From Cytobacillus gottheilii (GTDB lineage Bacteria; Bacillota; Bacilli; Bacillales; Cytobacillaceae): a stretch of 64,000 nt of DNA. The DNA lies in NCBI RefSeq assembly GCF_001636345.1, contig NZ_KV440945.1, positions 4,251,854 to 4,315,853 of the forward strand, read 5' to 3'. Of the stretch, positions 43,807 through 52,665 are shown one piece after another; positions within the stretch are counted from its first letter, which is position 1; each line of letters starts with the position of its first letter. Made by a program: the position numbers and the translations under genes. The notes under the pieces are model-generated. The model saw nothing but the letters and a program-made list of their open reading frames with translations. It was not told the DNA's origin and made no database searches.

Positions 43807-44847
43807 GTGATTAAAAGTCTCGTGGATCATTCTCCTGATCCGGTCATGCTGTTACGGGACGGAATGATTATTTATAACAATCAACATGCTGCGGATTTGT
43901 TTGGATTTCTCCACAAAAACGCACTGGTGGCCAGCAATATTTTTATGTCTGTATCACCTGCTTCGCTGCTCCCGTTTCAACAATTGCTTTTGAACCAGAA
44001 ACAAGCGAGCACCGTTAATTTTGAAGAATTTATATTTTACCGGCATGAAGGAGATTGCTTTGAAGCAGAGGTTAAAGCAATTCCCGTAATATTCCAAGAA
44101 GAAAAAGCTGTTTATCTCCTAATTAGAGACACAAAAGAACGAAAGAAAACAGAAGAACTTTTACTGCAAACGGAAAAACTAATGGCCGCTGGTCAGCTGG
44201 CTGCTGGCATTGCTCACGAAATACGCAATCCATTAACAGCCATAAAAGGGTTTCTTCAATTAACTGAAGATCAGCATAACGATTCAAAGCCATATTTTGA
44301 AATTATTCACGCAGAAATAGACAGAATCGAATTAATACTGTCTGAGTTGTTAACTTTGGCGAAGCCAAAAGAAATGAAGTTTAAAATTATTAACAAGGTG
44401 AAGGAGCTGCTTGAAGATGTAACTACCTTAATAGAGACACAGGCCATCCTAAACAATGTTGAAATTATAACAAATATGAGTTCCTGTACACCTTCTATTG
44501 AATGTGACGAAAACCAGCTAAAACAAGTTTTTATCAACTTACTAAAAAATAGTATTGAAGCAATGCCGGATGGCGGAAAAATCATCATTGGTCTGGAGGT
44601 TATACAGGGTTCTATCCAAATTGCCTTCCGTGATAATGGACCAGGAATTCCAGATCATTTACTCAATCGTGTGCAAGAACCTTTTTTTACGACAAAAGAA
44701 AAGGGCACTGGATTAGGTTTAATGATCAGCAAGCAAATTATTGAAAATCACAGCGGCCGCTTTCATCTTTCCAGCGATGCAAAGGGCACTTCAATTATAA
44801 TAACTCTTCCAATTACATACCCGGGTTCTGAGGCTGTAAACATATAA
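43807..44847 (+). CDS. PAS-domain sensor histidine kinase
   Basis: A 346-residue soluble kinase without membrane segments. A PAS domain (about 5-120) is followed by HisKA with the phospho-accepting His in AAGIAHEIRNPLTAIKGFLQL, and an HATPase domain with N box DENQLKQVFINLLKNSIEAM, G1 RDNGPGIP, F box PFFTTKEKGTGLGL. The architecture resembles the Kin-type sporulation kinases of Bacillus; no response regulator is adjacent, fitting an orphan kinase. GTG start with AGGAG five bases upstream. Confidence 0.87.
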   Translation: MIKSLVDHSPDPVMLLRDGMIIYNNQHAADLFGFLHKNALVASNIFMSVSPASLLPFQQLLLNQKQASTVNFEEFIFYRHEGDCFEAEVKAIPVIFQEEKAVYLLIRDTKERKKTEELLLQTEKLMAAGQLAAGIAHEIRNPLTAIKGFLQLTEDQHNDSKPYFEIIHAEIDRIELILSELLTLAKPKEMKFKIINKVKELLEDVTTLIETQAILNNVEIITNMSSCTPSIECDENQLKQVFINLLKNSIEAMPDGGKIIIGLEVIQGSIQIAFRDNGPGIPDHLLNRVQEPFFTTKEKGTGLGLMISKQIIENHSGRFHLSSDAKGTSIIITLPITYPGSEAVNI

Positions 44848-44865
44848 TAAATAAATATTTTTAAT

Positions 44866-44933
44866 CCCCCTTAAAACCTATTCATTCTGCGGAAAAACAA
44901 CCGATATATTTAAGAGAATGAATAACACGGGGG
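44866..44933 (+). promoter_or_regulatory. Inverted repeat that can mask the chemoreceptor ribosome site
   Basis: TATTCATTCT (44879-44888) pairs perfectly with AGAATGAATA (44915-44924), and CCCCC (44866-44870) can pair with GGGGG (44929-44933), which is the ribosome site of the next gene. In the loop, ACCGATAT (44900-44907) resembles a sigma-D -10 (GCCGATAT), but no good -35 was found. Confidence 0.6.
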
Positions 44934-44940
44934 AAGAATT

Positions 44941-46419
44941 ATGAACGCAATTGATCAAATGAGGCTTGAAGATTTACAAGGCAAGAACAAGCTTATGCTT
45001 TTCAGCTATTTAGGCTCTTCATCTTTAGTCATTATTAGCCTAATCGCATTGAGCAGTTTTACTTTATTGACTTATTTTACACTCTTTCAAATTTTCGCTT
45101 ATGCTTTAGCTTACTTTATAACGAAAAAAGTAAAAAAAGATCTTCTTTTTCCATATATTATTATAATAGGAATGAATATCTTTAACCTCTTTACTTTCAT
45201 GATTGAAAAAGGGAATTTAACAGGAGTTATTACGGTATTCCTATTTCTAGTATTTGCAGCAATTCCCTTTCAAAAAATCCTTTATGCTATTGGGCTATTT
45301 TTCGGCCTGATCACCATTAGCCTCAACTGCTTTTTTCCAGCAGAGGGTTACTCTTATCTAAAAGACGAATTTATTGGGTTCTTTATTTTATTCTTATTAT
45401 CAGGCATCATTTTAGCGGTTTTAATCTATATGAATCAAAAACAATTTAAACAGCTTCAACTATTCTTGGAGAATGCAAGTACAGAAGCAGACTTAAAAGA
45501 AAAGCAAAAACTTCAGTTAGAAAAAGAAATGTCAACGATTGTGGAGAGCATACAAAAGGTAAACGAAAAGGTACAATATAGCGTACATGCTCAGGATGAA
45601 ATGCGAACTGCTATTAATGAAGTTTCATCCGGCAGTGCTGCACAGAGTGAACAGATTTCTTCGATTGCGGATAATGCACATAGAAATGTTCGAACGATTA
45701 CCGAAATGAATCAAGCTACTGATCAGCTGATACAAGATTCACTTCAATCGAGTGCTTTTGCTGAAAGTGGCCACAATCTAGCTGAACAATTATCACAGGA
45801 AATGCATCAGCTCCAAAGCGTAATTACAGATTTACAGGAAAACTTTACAACCTTGGCACAAAAAATAGCAGAAACAAATCAATTTGCTAATGATATCGGG
45901 CAAATTACAGAACAGACCAACTTGCTTGCTCTTAATGCTTCTATTGAAGCGGCACGTGCCGGCGAAGCTGGGAAAGGCTTCTCTGTAGTAGCAGAGGAAA
46001 TCCGAAAGCTTGCAGATATCACCAAAGAAACAACTATTAAAATTACTGATAACTTAAGAGATGTTAACCATTCAAACGAATTAGCCCAAAAGAATATGAA
46101 AACAAGCAGCAGCAGCTTGCTTAAGAGTGTTCAATCTGCAAATGAAGTCAGCACAACCTTTAGTGAGCTTAATGTCATGTTAAAAAGCATCAATGGAAAA
46201 TTCATGGAGTTTGCAAAGCTGGCTGGCGTTGTAGGGAAAAATAGCGAAGAGGTAGAATCTTCTACAAATGAATTTGCCGCTCTCATTGAACAGGCAACAG
46301 CCAGTCTTCAACAAGTGGGAGCATCTATAGAAACACTTACCGAAGATCAGCATTTGGTTGCTTCTTATATGAGAAACACCGCGGAAAGTGCAGAAAAGGT
46401 GAAGAAGAGTTTTGCTTAA
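44941..46419 (+). CDS. Methyl-accepting chemotaxis-type protein with multi-pass N-terminus
   Basis: A 492-residue receptor. Six predicted membrane helices fill residues 20-165 with no large extracellular loop and no HAMP domain apparent. The remainder is a long coiled coil with the MCP tip [38 protein letters not shown]. The sensory input is probably within the membrane; the ligand is unknown. It follows the kinase gene by about 90 bp. Confidence 0.87.
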   Translation: MNAIDQMRLEDLQGKNKLMLFSYLGSSSLVIISLIALSSFTLLTYFTLFQIFAYALAYFITKKVKKDLLFPYIIIIGMNIFNLFTFMIEKGNLTGVITVFLFLVFAAIPFQKILYAIGLFFGLITISLNCFFPAEGYSYLKDEFIGFFILFLLSGIILAVLIYMNQKQFKQLQLFLENASTEADLKEKQKLQLEKEMSTIVESIQKVNEKVQYSVHAQDEMRTAINEVSSGSAAQSEQISSIADNAHRNVRTITEMNQATDQLIQDSLQSSAFAESGHNLAEQLSQEMHQLQSVITDLQENFTTLAQKIAETNQFANDIGQITEQTNLLALNASIEAARAGEAGKGFSVVAEEIRKLADITKETTIKITDNLRDVNHSNELAQKNMKTSSSSLLKSVQSANEVSTTFSELNVMLKSINGKFMEFAKLAGVVGKNSEEVESSTNEFAALIEQATASLQQVGASIETLTEDQHLVASYMRNTAESAEKVKKSFA

Positions 46420-46430
46420 ATAGAGAATTT

Positions 46431-46474
46431 AAAAGAGCCAGGGATGCTGTTATCTGCATCCCTGGCTCTTTCTT
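46431..46474. terminator. Bidirectional terminator
   Basis: AGAGCCAGGGATGC pairs with GCATCCCTGGCTCT, with a T-rich tract on the plus-strand side and an A-rich tract on the other. It serves both the chemoreceptor gene and the converging dehydrogenase gene. Confidence 0.92.
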
Positions 46475-46479
46475 TTATC

Positions 46480-47445
46480 TTATGGATTCACTAAATGAAC
46501 AGGCGTTTCTCCATTCACGGCTTTTAGAAGATCGGACGCTGCAACTTCTGCCATGATATTTCTCGTACTTATACTAGCACTTCCAATGTGGGGCAGTGTG
46601 ACAACGTTTGGCAATGTCAGTAATGGATGATCTAGCGGAACAGGCTCTTCTTCAAATACATCCAAGCCAGCAGCCCATATCTCTCCATTTTTAAGGGCGT
46701 CATACAAATCCTTTTCATTTACAATTCCACCGCGTGCTGTATTAATTAAAATTGCATTTTCTTTCATCATTTTAAAGTGTTCAGCATGAATGAGATTTTT
46801 CGTTTCGTTTGTATATGGCGTCATAATACAAACATAATCGGAAGTCTGAAGAAGTTCATCCATTGATACATAGGTCAAACCAATCGACTCTTCCGCATCT
46901 GGCTTCCTGCTTCTATTATGATACACTACATTCATATTGAATCCTTTTGCTCTTCTTGCAATTGCTTCTCCAATTCTTCCAAGTCCAATGATCCCTAATG
47001 TACGATTATAGATATCCTGACCTGTCAACAGCATTGGCGACCATGTTTTCCAATCTCCAGCTCTTAGAAAGTCAGATGCTTCCGTTATTCTTCGCGCTGT
47101 CGCCATAAGAAGGGCAAACGTTAAGTCTGCAGTGGTCTCTGTTAGAACACCAGGAGTATTCGTTACCTTAATCCCCTTCTCACTCGCAGCTTCTATATCA
47201 ATATTATTGTAGCCAACAGCTAGATTGCTGATGACTTTAAGTTTGTTCGCTTTCTGAATTAAGGCAGCATCAATGCTGTCTGTAAGCATGCAAAATAATC
47301 CATGAGCTTCAGTAATTTCTTTTTCCAAAACATCTCTGGGCACAGGAGTATCTTCATATTTCCAAACTGCCACTTCACATGTTTCTTCCAATTTTCGTAT
47401 AACTGCTTCAGGTATTTGCCTTGTGATAAAAACTTTTGGTTTCAC
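46480..47445 (-). CDS. D-isomer-specific 2-hydroxyacid dehydrogenase
   Basis: A 321-residue NAD(P)-dependent reductase of the glyoxylate/hydroxypyruvate/2-ketogluconate group. The nucleotide-binding GLGRIGEAIARRAKGF is at about residue 150; catalytic Arg in LINTARGGIVNE, Glu in GLDVFEEEPV, and His in LPHIGSAS are all present. I chose the GTG at 47445 (MKPKVFITRQIPE), preceded by GGGGG; the frame runs 13 codons upstream without a better site. Substrate cannot be fixed from sequence; B. subtilis YvcT is a plausible relative. Confidence 0.87.
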   Translation of the reverse strand: MKPKVFITRQIPEAVIRKLEETCEVAVWKYEDTPVPRDVLEKEITEAHGLFCMLTDSIDAALIQKANKLKVISNLAVGYNNIDIEAASEKGIKVTNTPGVLTETTADLTFALLMATARRITEASDFLRAGDWKTWSPMLLTGQDIYNRTLGIIGLGRIGEAIARRAKGFNMNVVYHNRSRKPDAEESIGLTYVSMDELLQTSDYVCIMTPYTNETKNLIHAEHFKMMKENAILINTARGGIVNEKDLYDALKNGEIWAAGLDVFEEEPVPLDHPLLTLPNVVTLPHIGSASISTRNIMAEVAASDLLKAVNGETPVHLVNP

Positions 47446-47616
47446 CCTTATCCCCCGCCTCTCTAATCCTATTAGCATCTTCATGAAAACGCTTAAGGAT
47501 ATATAGAAAATTATAACATATTAGCTCTTTTTTTATATTCAAGAAACACTGCATATCTAGAAGATCATTATCAACTCTGAATCTTACTAACTACTCACCA
47601 ATCTATGGTTATCTAC

Positions 47617-47648
47617 AAAAAAACTCTCCTGCCATTGGGCGGAAGAGC
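47617..47648 (-). terminator. cueP terminator
   Basis: On the minus strand CTCTTCCGCC pairs with GGCAGGAGAG (4-nt loop), followed by TTTTTTT. Confidence 0.8.
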
Positions 47649-47665
47649 TCTTAATATACCTAAAA

Positions 47666-48193
47666 TCATGAAAGCTGCATGGTAGTAATACAAGTATCGT
47701 CTCCTTTAAAAGAGGAAATGGTTGAGTCTGCTTTTTTGCCTTTATATGCAATAGAAATTTTATATGTCTGATCTCTTGGAATCCATAAGTCAATGAAGCC
47801 GTTATCTTGAGATTTCATTACTTCATCTACAACCGCATTTCCTTCCTCATCTTCGATATATACAGCAAATTCTTCATTCGCCATTTCGCCTTGGCATCCG
47901 GTTAAATTATGAAGAGAACATGGATGTGTTTCATTTAAATATGGAGCAATTGATACAAAGAACTCATCTTTCGGCAGCTCATAACTATGCTCACTTCCAT
48001 CACTTTTCGCAACAATTAAATCATGTGAAGTAATCGAAGCCGAATCTTTCCCCATATCACTTGTGCTATAATCTTTTACCAGTTCTTTTATGTCTATCGT
48101 TTCCTCTTTCACTTCATACTCAACATTAGAAACTAAAAAAATAATAGCAGCTGCCACTAAGGCCATTCCCAATATGATTGCCTTTTTCCTCAT
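47666..48193 (-). CDS. cueP: CueP-family metal-binding protein
   Basis: A 175-residue exported protein with an N-terminal membrane anchor or signal (RKKAIILGMALVAAAIIFLVS). The body matches the CueP family: ASITSHDLIVAKSDGSEHSY, FFVSIAPYLNETHPCSLHNL then TGCQGE, GFIDLWIPRDQTYKI, and GDDTCITTMQL. CueP in Salmonella is a periplasmic copper protein; the Cys/His residues HPC, GC and TC are conserved here. ATG chosen at 48193 after GGAGGAG. Copper binding is by family, not shown here. Confidence 0.85.
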   Translation of the reverse strand: MRKKAIILGMALVAAAIIFLVSNVEYEVKEETIDIKELVKDYSTSDMGKDSASITSHDLIVAKSDGSEHSYELPKDEFFVSIAPYLNETHPCSLHNLTGCQGEMANEEFAVYIEDEEGNAVVDEVMKSQDNGFIDLWIPRDQTYKISIAYKGKKADSTISSFKGDDTCITTMQLS

Positions 48194-48858
48194 ACTGTCT
48201 CCTCCTAATCTGCAAATGCAAACCATTACATTTATAGAATAGCATGTAGCAGGAAGGAAGAATGTGGAGAATTTAGCACAAATTTTTATCTGCTAGAGAC
48301 ATCTTACTGTCTCATAAATGATCTATTTTATAAAATAGATTAATTATGAGATTCTGTTAATTCTTAAATATGAAATTGATATAAAGAACATGAGCCTTGT
48401 TATAAGCTCATGAATAGTTATAGCGTGTCCTGAAGTTTTCTTTGCTTGAAGGCCGTGTATTCAGTTGCCTTTTCTGCACATATATTATAGAAGAAACACT
48501 ATTTTAGTGATATTTCAGTAAGAGATTAGAAAACAATAAGTTAACTAATTTCATTTAAAAGTAGCAAGAAGAAATGGATCTCGAAAGTATCTTAATAGGT
48601 TTGATCTATTAGCTCAACAGAAATAAAAAAGTAAAAGCATTCAGACAATAAGCCAAAATGGGCACAATAATTAATCTTAATATGAGAAATGACAAAAAAT
48701 TAGACATAAGTGCTAATTCCTTTTTTTCAGTTAGCTTAACCATTAGACAGCATGGTATGCATCCTGAAAACTGCATGAATTTTTCTCTTAATACATCAAT
48801 TGTATTGGCGCAGCTTTAGGAACAGATGAAAAGGAGCTTGGGTCCTGAACAACATAGT
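48194..48858. other. Long intergenic region upstream of cueP
   Basis: About 660 bp with no supported gene. It holds a 42-bp palindrome (see next entry) and a CATGAGC/GCTCATG hairpin near 48389-48413. The cueP promoter should lie near 48200-48300, but no clear -35 was seen. Confidence 0.45.
48310..48351. repeat. 42-bp near-perfect AT-rich palindrome
   Basis: TCTCATAA (48310-48317) and TTATGAGA (48344-48351) flank the perfect palindrome ATCTATTTTATAAAATAGAT (48321-48340), with only 3-nt imperfect joints. It lies about 120 bp upstream of cueP and could be an operator or a cruciform; no T-run typical of a terminator follows. Confidence 0.75.
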
Positions 48859-48898
48859 AAAAGGAGCATCCATCTGTTCATTGATGGATGCTCCTTTT
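48859..48898 (-). terminator. Terminator of the single-helix chemoreceptor gene
   Basis: AAAAGGAGCATCCATC pairs with GATGGATGCTCCTTTT around a short loop, six bases from the stop codon; symmetric A/T flanks could make it bidirectional. Confidence 0.9.
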
Positions 48899-48903
48899 AT
48901 AAA

Positions 48904-50115
48904 TCACACTGCCGCTGCACTTACATTCCCTGCAGTTTCTTTTATGTTTTCTGCTGCTGTCTCTTCACCACGTTGATTCCAGGCAGCTATAATTTCTTCA
49001 ACTTCGTTTTTTAACTCTTTAATATTATTTGCTTCGTGCACAAGAATTTGCATTGTTTGCAGTTCATCATCACTGATTTCAATGAGCTCTTCAAACATTT
49101 CAACAGATTCACGTGAAATAGCTGCGATTTCTCTAATCGTTGACATGATCTGATGTGAACTGGATGAGATCTCTTCTGTGCTCGCTGAAGAATTGACATT
49201 ATTATCAGCAATAATTTTTGTCGTTTCTAAAATTTTCTCGAACATGTTTCCAACTTCGATAATCGTAGAGTTCGTATCTGTGAATTCAGAAGTTCCCTGT
49301 TCCATTGATTTTACAACAATAGTGGTTTCTTCCTGAATATTTTTCACGATGTCTGATACTTCTGATGAAGACTGGCGGGATTGTTCAGCAAGCTTTCTGA
49401 CTTCATCGGCCACAACCGCAAATCCTTTACCATGCTCTCCTGCACGTGCTGCTTCAATTGCTGCATTTAGAGCCAGCAAATTGATTTGCTCAGATATACC
49501 TGTAATTACTTTTACAATGGTGCCGATTTCATACGATTTTTCACCAAGCTTTTGGATGGCATCATAGGTAACGTTGACCGTTTGATTGAATTTTTCCATC
49601 TTCTTTAATGAATCTTTTAGCTTCTCATTGCCTTCTTGCGTTAATTCCACGGTAGTGTTTGATTGTTCAGAGATATGGTTAGAGCGGATTGATAAATCTT
49701 CAATAGCTTGTGCCATATCTTCCATGGAAACAGAGCTTTCTTCTGTAGAAATTAATTGTTTTTGAAGTCCTCTGCCTACCTCATCAATGGCCGCTCGTAC
49801 AATATCAGCTTTTTCAGCAGCGTATTCACCACTTTCAACAAGGGTTTCCGAAGTCGTATGAACATCTTTTGCAAACACAGAAAACTTTTCTCTGGCATGA
49901 GCTAAAAACTCAATCAGCTGGTTAAAGTGAGCATGAGTTTCACTTTTTTCATCCACTTTGCTGATCATCTTTCCAGCTGATAGTTCCTTCATGCCCTTTG
50001 TAATTTCACTATGAATATGCGAGTGGCGTTTCAGTGAAAAATAGCGGAAAGCAAAATAAACGGTTGTTACCAATAAGACCACAATAATTCCAATTAAAAT
50101 AGCTTCCATAATCAA
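48904..50115 (-). CDS. Methyl-accepting chemotaxis-like signalling protein
   Basis: A 403-residue protein with a single N-terminal membrane helix (about 3-25) and almost no extracellular part, then a long coiled coil with the MCP tip [39 protein letters not shown]. No sensor domain or HAMP is evident, so it may sense an internal or membrane signal, or act as a signalling partner. A TTG at 50115 is six bases from AGGAG, while an ATG two codons later is 12 bases away; I use the TTG. Confidence 0.85.
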   Translation of the reverse strand: MIMEAILIGIIVVLLVTTVYFAFRYFSLKRHSHIHSEITKGMKELSAGKMISKVDEKSETHAHFNQLIEFLAHAREKFSVFAKDVHTTSETLVESGEYAAEKADIVRAAIDEVGRGLQKQLISTEESSVSMEDMAQAIEDLSIRSNHISEQSNTTVELTQEGNEKLKDSLKKMEKFNQTVNVTYDAIQKLGEKSYEIGTIVKVITGISEQINLLALNAAIEAARAGEHGKGFAVVADEVRKLAEQSRQSSSEVSDIVKNIQEETTIVVKSMEQGTSEFTDTNSTIIEVGNMFEKILETTKIIADNNVNSSASTEEISSSSHQIMSTIREIAAISRESVEMFEELIEISDDELQTMQILVHEANNIKELKNEVEEIIAAWNQRGEETAAENIKETAGNVSAAAV

Positions 50116-50212
50116 TTAATTCTCCTGACTCTATATTTAATAAGTTCTTATGCAAGTTTGTTTACTATTTAACAATAAATTTTACAAGGAGCTTGTATGC
50201 TAAGATGAAATC

Positions 50213-50923
50213 CTAAAGTTCCTTCACAAGGATATATGTTCCGTCTGCTACCTCTGAAGGAATTCCCTTTAATCGATCATGGTTTTTATATTCATAAACA
50301 ATATAATTTCCGCCAAGATCTTTGTATCTGGTCATATTATGATACTTTTCCATCACACGAATGGATTTAGGATTTGTCGCTTCACCAAGGACAAAATTTA
50401 ATCCTTCTGTACTTGCCTTATCGATCAGCATAGCACCTAACTGCTTAATAATGTCATGGCGCCCATGTTCAGCTCTGACTCCTAACATAAAAAGGTGCAA
50501 CAGTTCACCATCTGCTATCTCTCTGCCATGGCGCGCTTGAAAATCTTCCATAAAACGCTTGTCCACATCTTCGAGCACACTAAGAAGAATATTCATATCA
50601 GAAAAAGATCCTTCGAAAATATCTTCTCCGATAATTTCAGGTGCATTCGTATCGCCAACAAGAGCTCCTACTACTTGGTCCTGCTCATCCATAGCCACTG
50701 CACAATATCCTTGATCAGCAACAGAAGTTAAATAGCCATGAATAAAATCGTAAAGGTCTTCATATTCAAAATTCAGCTGGCCAACCATAGGCTCCTGCAC
50801 CCATTTCCCTGAAACATCAACACCCAAAAAAGAGCGTGCCAAACATTCAGCTGTCTTTGAAATCAAATCTGTCTGTTCCTGCTCTACTATACGGTATGTA
50901 TATAGTGATTGTGTCGTTTGCAT
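50213..50923 (-). CDS. GNAT-type acetyltransferase-like protein under a c-di-GMP riboswitch
   Basis: A 236-residue protein whose centre fits the GNAT fold: a beta-strand segment AVAMDEQDQVVGALVGD, then LLHLFMLGVRAEHGRHDIIKQLGAMLIDKA (acetyl-CoA loop region) and LNFVLGEATNPKSIRVMEKYHN followed by a final strand. The canonical Q/RxxGxG/A loop is not perfect (HGRHDI), so activity is uncertain. It follows the 125-residue gene by 41 bp and both lie downstream of a c-di-GMP-I riboswitch. Substrate unknown. Confidence 0.65.
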   Translation of the reverse strand: MQTTQSLYTYRIVEQEQTDLISKTAECLARSFLGVDVSGKWVQEPMVGQLNFEYEDLYDFIHGYLTSVADQGYCAVAMDEQDQVVGALVGDTNAPEIIGEDIFEGSFSDMNILLSVLEDVDKRFMEDFQARHGREIADGELLHLFMLGVRAEHGRHDIIKQLGAMLIDKASTEGLNFVLGEATNPKSIRVMEKYHNMTRYKDLGGNYIVYEYKNHDRLKGIPSEVADGTYILVKEL

Positions 50924-50964
50924 ATGCTATCTCCCTTTATTCAGATTGATTGCTGTTTGCTGAA

Positions 50965-51342
50965 TTACCTTTTAATCGAATGAGGTAATTGATCCACAAA
51001 AGTACCGGTAAATTCAATTCTCTCTAAAACATTTCTAATTTGAACCTGAGCAATTTTAGAAGTTGGCTTAAGAACGAGGAAATCTTTAAATCCTAGGGAA
51101 TTATAAAACTTCATCGTTTGTTCCATCTGTGGAACAACCTTTGATGGAGTCGGCTTTTGATACGTTGCATCAATAACAAATGTGTACTCTTGTCTTGGCA
51201 CCCGATTAATTGTTTCCTGCAAATCTCCCATATACTCTGCTGCATCTTCTTCTCTCATTGCGCCTGCACGCACCTGGACATGAACTTCCTTCTGATTCTC
51301 ATTAATGGCCATCATATATTTCTTTTTATCTACTACAATCAT
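50965..51342 (-). CDS. Small cytosolic protein of unknown function under a c-di-GMP riboswitch
   Basis: A 125-residue soluble protein. The alternating pattern (MIVVDKKKYMMAINENQKEVHVQVRAG, YTFVIDATYQKP, FKDFLVLKPTSKIAQVQIRNVLERIEF) suggests an alpha/beta fold resembling STAS or SpoIIAA-like domains, but I cannot assign a family. AAAGGAG lies nine bases before the ATG. First gene after the riboswitch terminator. Confidence 0.6.
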   Translation of the reverse strand: MIVVDKKKYMMAINENQKEVHVQVRAGAMREEDAAEYMGDLQETINRVPRQEYTFVIDATYQKPTPSKVVPQMEQTMKFYNSLGFKDFLVLKPTSKIAQVQIRNVLERIEFTGTFVDQLPHSIKR

Positions 51343-51555
51343 CCTCTAAATCTCCTTTTTATGTTGTCGTTTTCTACTTTGCTGTGTACTGCACTCTTTT
51401 CCAACCTGAGCCTAATAAACATAAAGAAAACTTGCCGAGTGACAAGTCCTAAAAGGACACAGACAGAGGCTTAGTTGCACTTATACTACAGTCCTAAAAC
51501 CAGCCACTGCATCGAGCCTTCTTCTGCGCTGCTCATTTATACTTTTTATAAGTAT

Positions 51556-51584
51556 AAAAAAGGCTATCCTAGACAAGGATAGCC
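51556..51584 (-). terminator. Terminator of the c-di-GMP riboswitch
   Basis: On the minus strand GGCTATCCTTGTCTAGGATAGCC is followed by TTTTTT, about 20 bp downstream of the aptamer. Confidence 0.92.
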
Positions 51585-51604
51585 AATTAATCACTTTACA
51601 TTAA

Positions 51605-51688
51605 TTTTGGCAACCCGACTATCATTATCCATACGGATGTTAGACTCGTAGCTTTGCGTCCTTACCTTTCGATAAGTTTGCCTTTATC
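51605..51688 (-). promoter_or_regulatory. Cyclic di-GMP-I (GEMM) riboswitch aptamer
   Basis: The minus strand reads AAAGGCAAACTTATCGAAAG, then GTAAGGACGCAAAGCTACGA, later GATAGTCGGGTTGCC. This is the GEMM-I signature: GGCAAAC / GTTGCC as P1, a GAAA tetraloop in P1b, and GGACGCAAAGC. It precedes a strong terminator, so c-di-GMP should control read-through into the two genes below. Confidence 0.92.
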
Positions 51689-51734
51689 ATATTCAGAAAA
51701 TAGTACTTATATCATGATGAAAATATCCTACTTT

Positions 51735-51763
51735 ATTATATAGAAACTGGCAAGTTTTGTCGA
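51735..51763 (-). promoter_or_regulatory. Promoter of the c-di-GMP-regulated unit
   Basis: TCGACA (51758-51763) and a perfect TATAAT (51735-51740) are 17 bp apart, about 50 bp upstream of the aptamer. Confidence 0.8.
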
Positions 51764-51947
51764 TAATTGTAACTATAGATTAACAATCTTTACACAAATT
51801 CGAGTGCAGAAGGGGTTGTGGGTTTTAGGGACAGGTCCATAGACCCGGTTTGGCGTTGCTTAGAGAGACAGGTTTCTCCTCTAATTTAGGTAATCATACC
51901 TATCCAACGCGTAAAAAAAATGCCTCCCAAAAGCAGCAGCTACATGG

Positions 51948-52391
51948 TCAGACATCTCTATTTCCAAATAAATGATTTAATTCTATTCTATTTAAAACAA
52001 AATCTTCTAATGTATATCCGTACAAAACATTCAGGAAAGCTTGCAATGCCTCGTATAGGGCGTTTTTCAATTTACAAGCCGGTGAAATGGAGCAATAGCC
52101 TTCTCCCTGTTTAAAACAGCCAACAATGTGAAAGTCTTCTTCTGTTTCGTAGACTACCTTTCCAATATTAATATCCTTTGGGTCTTTAGCAAGACGAATT
52201 CCGCCATTTCGTCCGCGTATAGTTTCGACATATCCTAATTGCCCTAAGTGATGAATAATCTTCATTAAATGATTTTTGGAGATATTATAAGAATCCGCTA
52301 TTTCTTGAATGGTGCTTAATTTCTCAGATCCCTTTAGAGCTAAAAATATTAAAACACGGAGAGAATAATCCGTATAGTTTGTTAGTCTCAT
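51948..52391 (-). CDS. nsrR: Nitric-oxide-sensing repressor NsrR
   Basis: A 147-residue Rrf2-family regulator. The winged-helix half starts MRLTNYTDYSLRVLIFLAL and contains ISKNHLMKIIHHLGQLGYVETIRGRNGGIRL, nearly as in B. subtilis NsrR. The cluster region GCFKQGEGYCSISPAC provides three cysteines for the NO-sensitive 4Fe-4S cluster. Divergently placed from hmp, its typical target. Repression should be lifted by nitric oxide. Confidence 0.93.
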   Translation of the reverse strand: MRLTNYTDYSLRVLIFLALKGSEKLSTIQEIADSYNISKNHLMKIIHHLGQLGYVETIRGRNGGIRLAKDPKDINIGKVVYETEEDFHIVGCFKQGEGYCSISPACKLKNALYEALQAFLNVLYGYTLEDFVLNRIELNHLFGNRDV

Positions 52392-52572
52392 CCTTGTTAA
52401 TGCTCCTTAATTCGTTTCCTAGTATTATATCTAGAAAAGCAGACAAGTGGCAAGCGCAGCGAATCTGATATTTGTCTGGTTTCCCAATATTTCTGATCGC
52501 AGAAGCAATGGTTCTTCATACTTCAAACCAGTATAATATTTCAAATTCCCTTCTTAAATGTGACAACTTTTC

Positions 52573-52600
52573 AAAAGATGTATATAAAATATATCTTTTA
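52573..52600 (+). promoter_or_regulatory. Upstream NsrR-type operator
   Basis: AAAAGATGTATATAAAATATATCTTTTA is an extended near-palindrome of the ATGTAT-n-ATACAT type recognised by NsrR. It lies about 65 bp upstream of hmp. Confidence 0.65.
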
Positions 52601-52622
52601 TTGCCACTATTATTATATTATA

Positions 52623-52645
52623 AACATGCATATAAAATACATGTT
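52623..52645 (+). promoter_or_regulatory. Proximal NsrR operator of hmp
   Basis: AACATGCATATAAAATACATGTT is a near-perfect palindrome overlapping the probable start of transcription, just ahead of the hmp ribosome site AGAGGGG. Position and sequence match NsrR control of hmp. Confidence 0.78.
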
Positions 52646-52665
52646 AACCCAGAGGGGATGTTATT

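Noticed and set aside
48826..49014. Small plus-strand open frame
   Set aside because: It runs through the terminator hairpin and antisense to the chemoreceptor gene; accidental.
51800..51910. Mobile-element or repeat remnant (GGGACAGGTCCATAGACCCGG)
   Set aside because: Short self-complementary words are present, but there is no second copy in the window and no terminal repeats or transposase.
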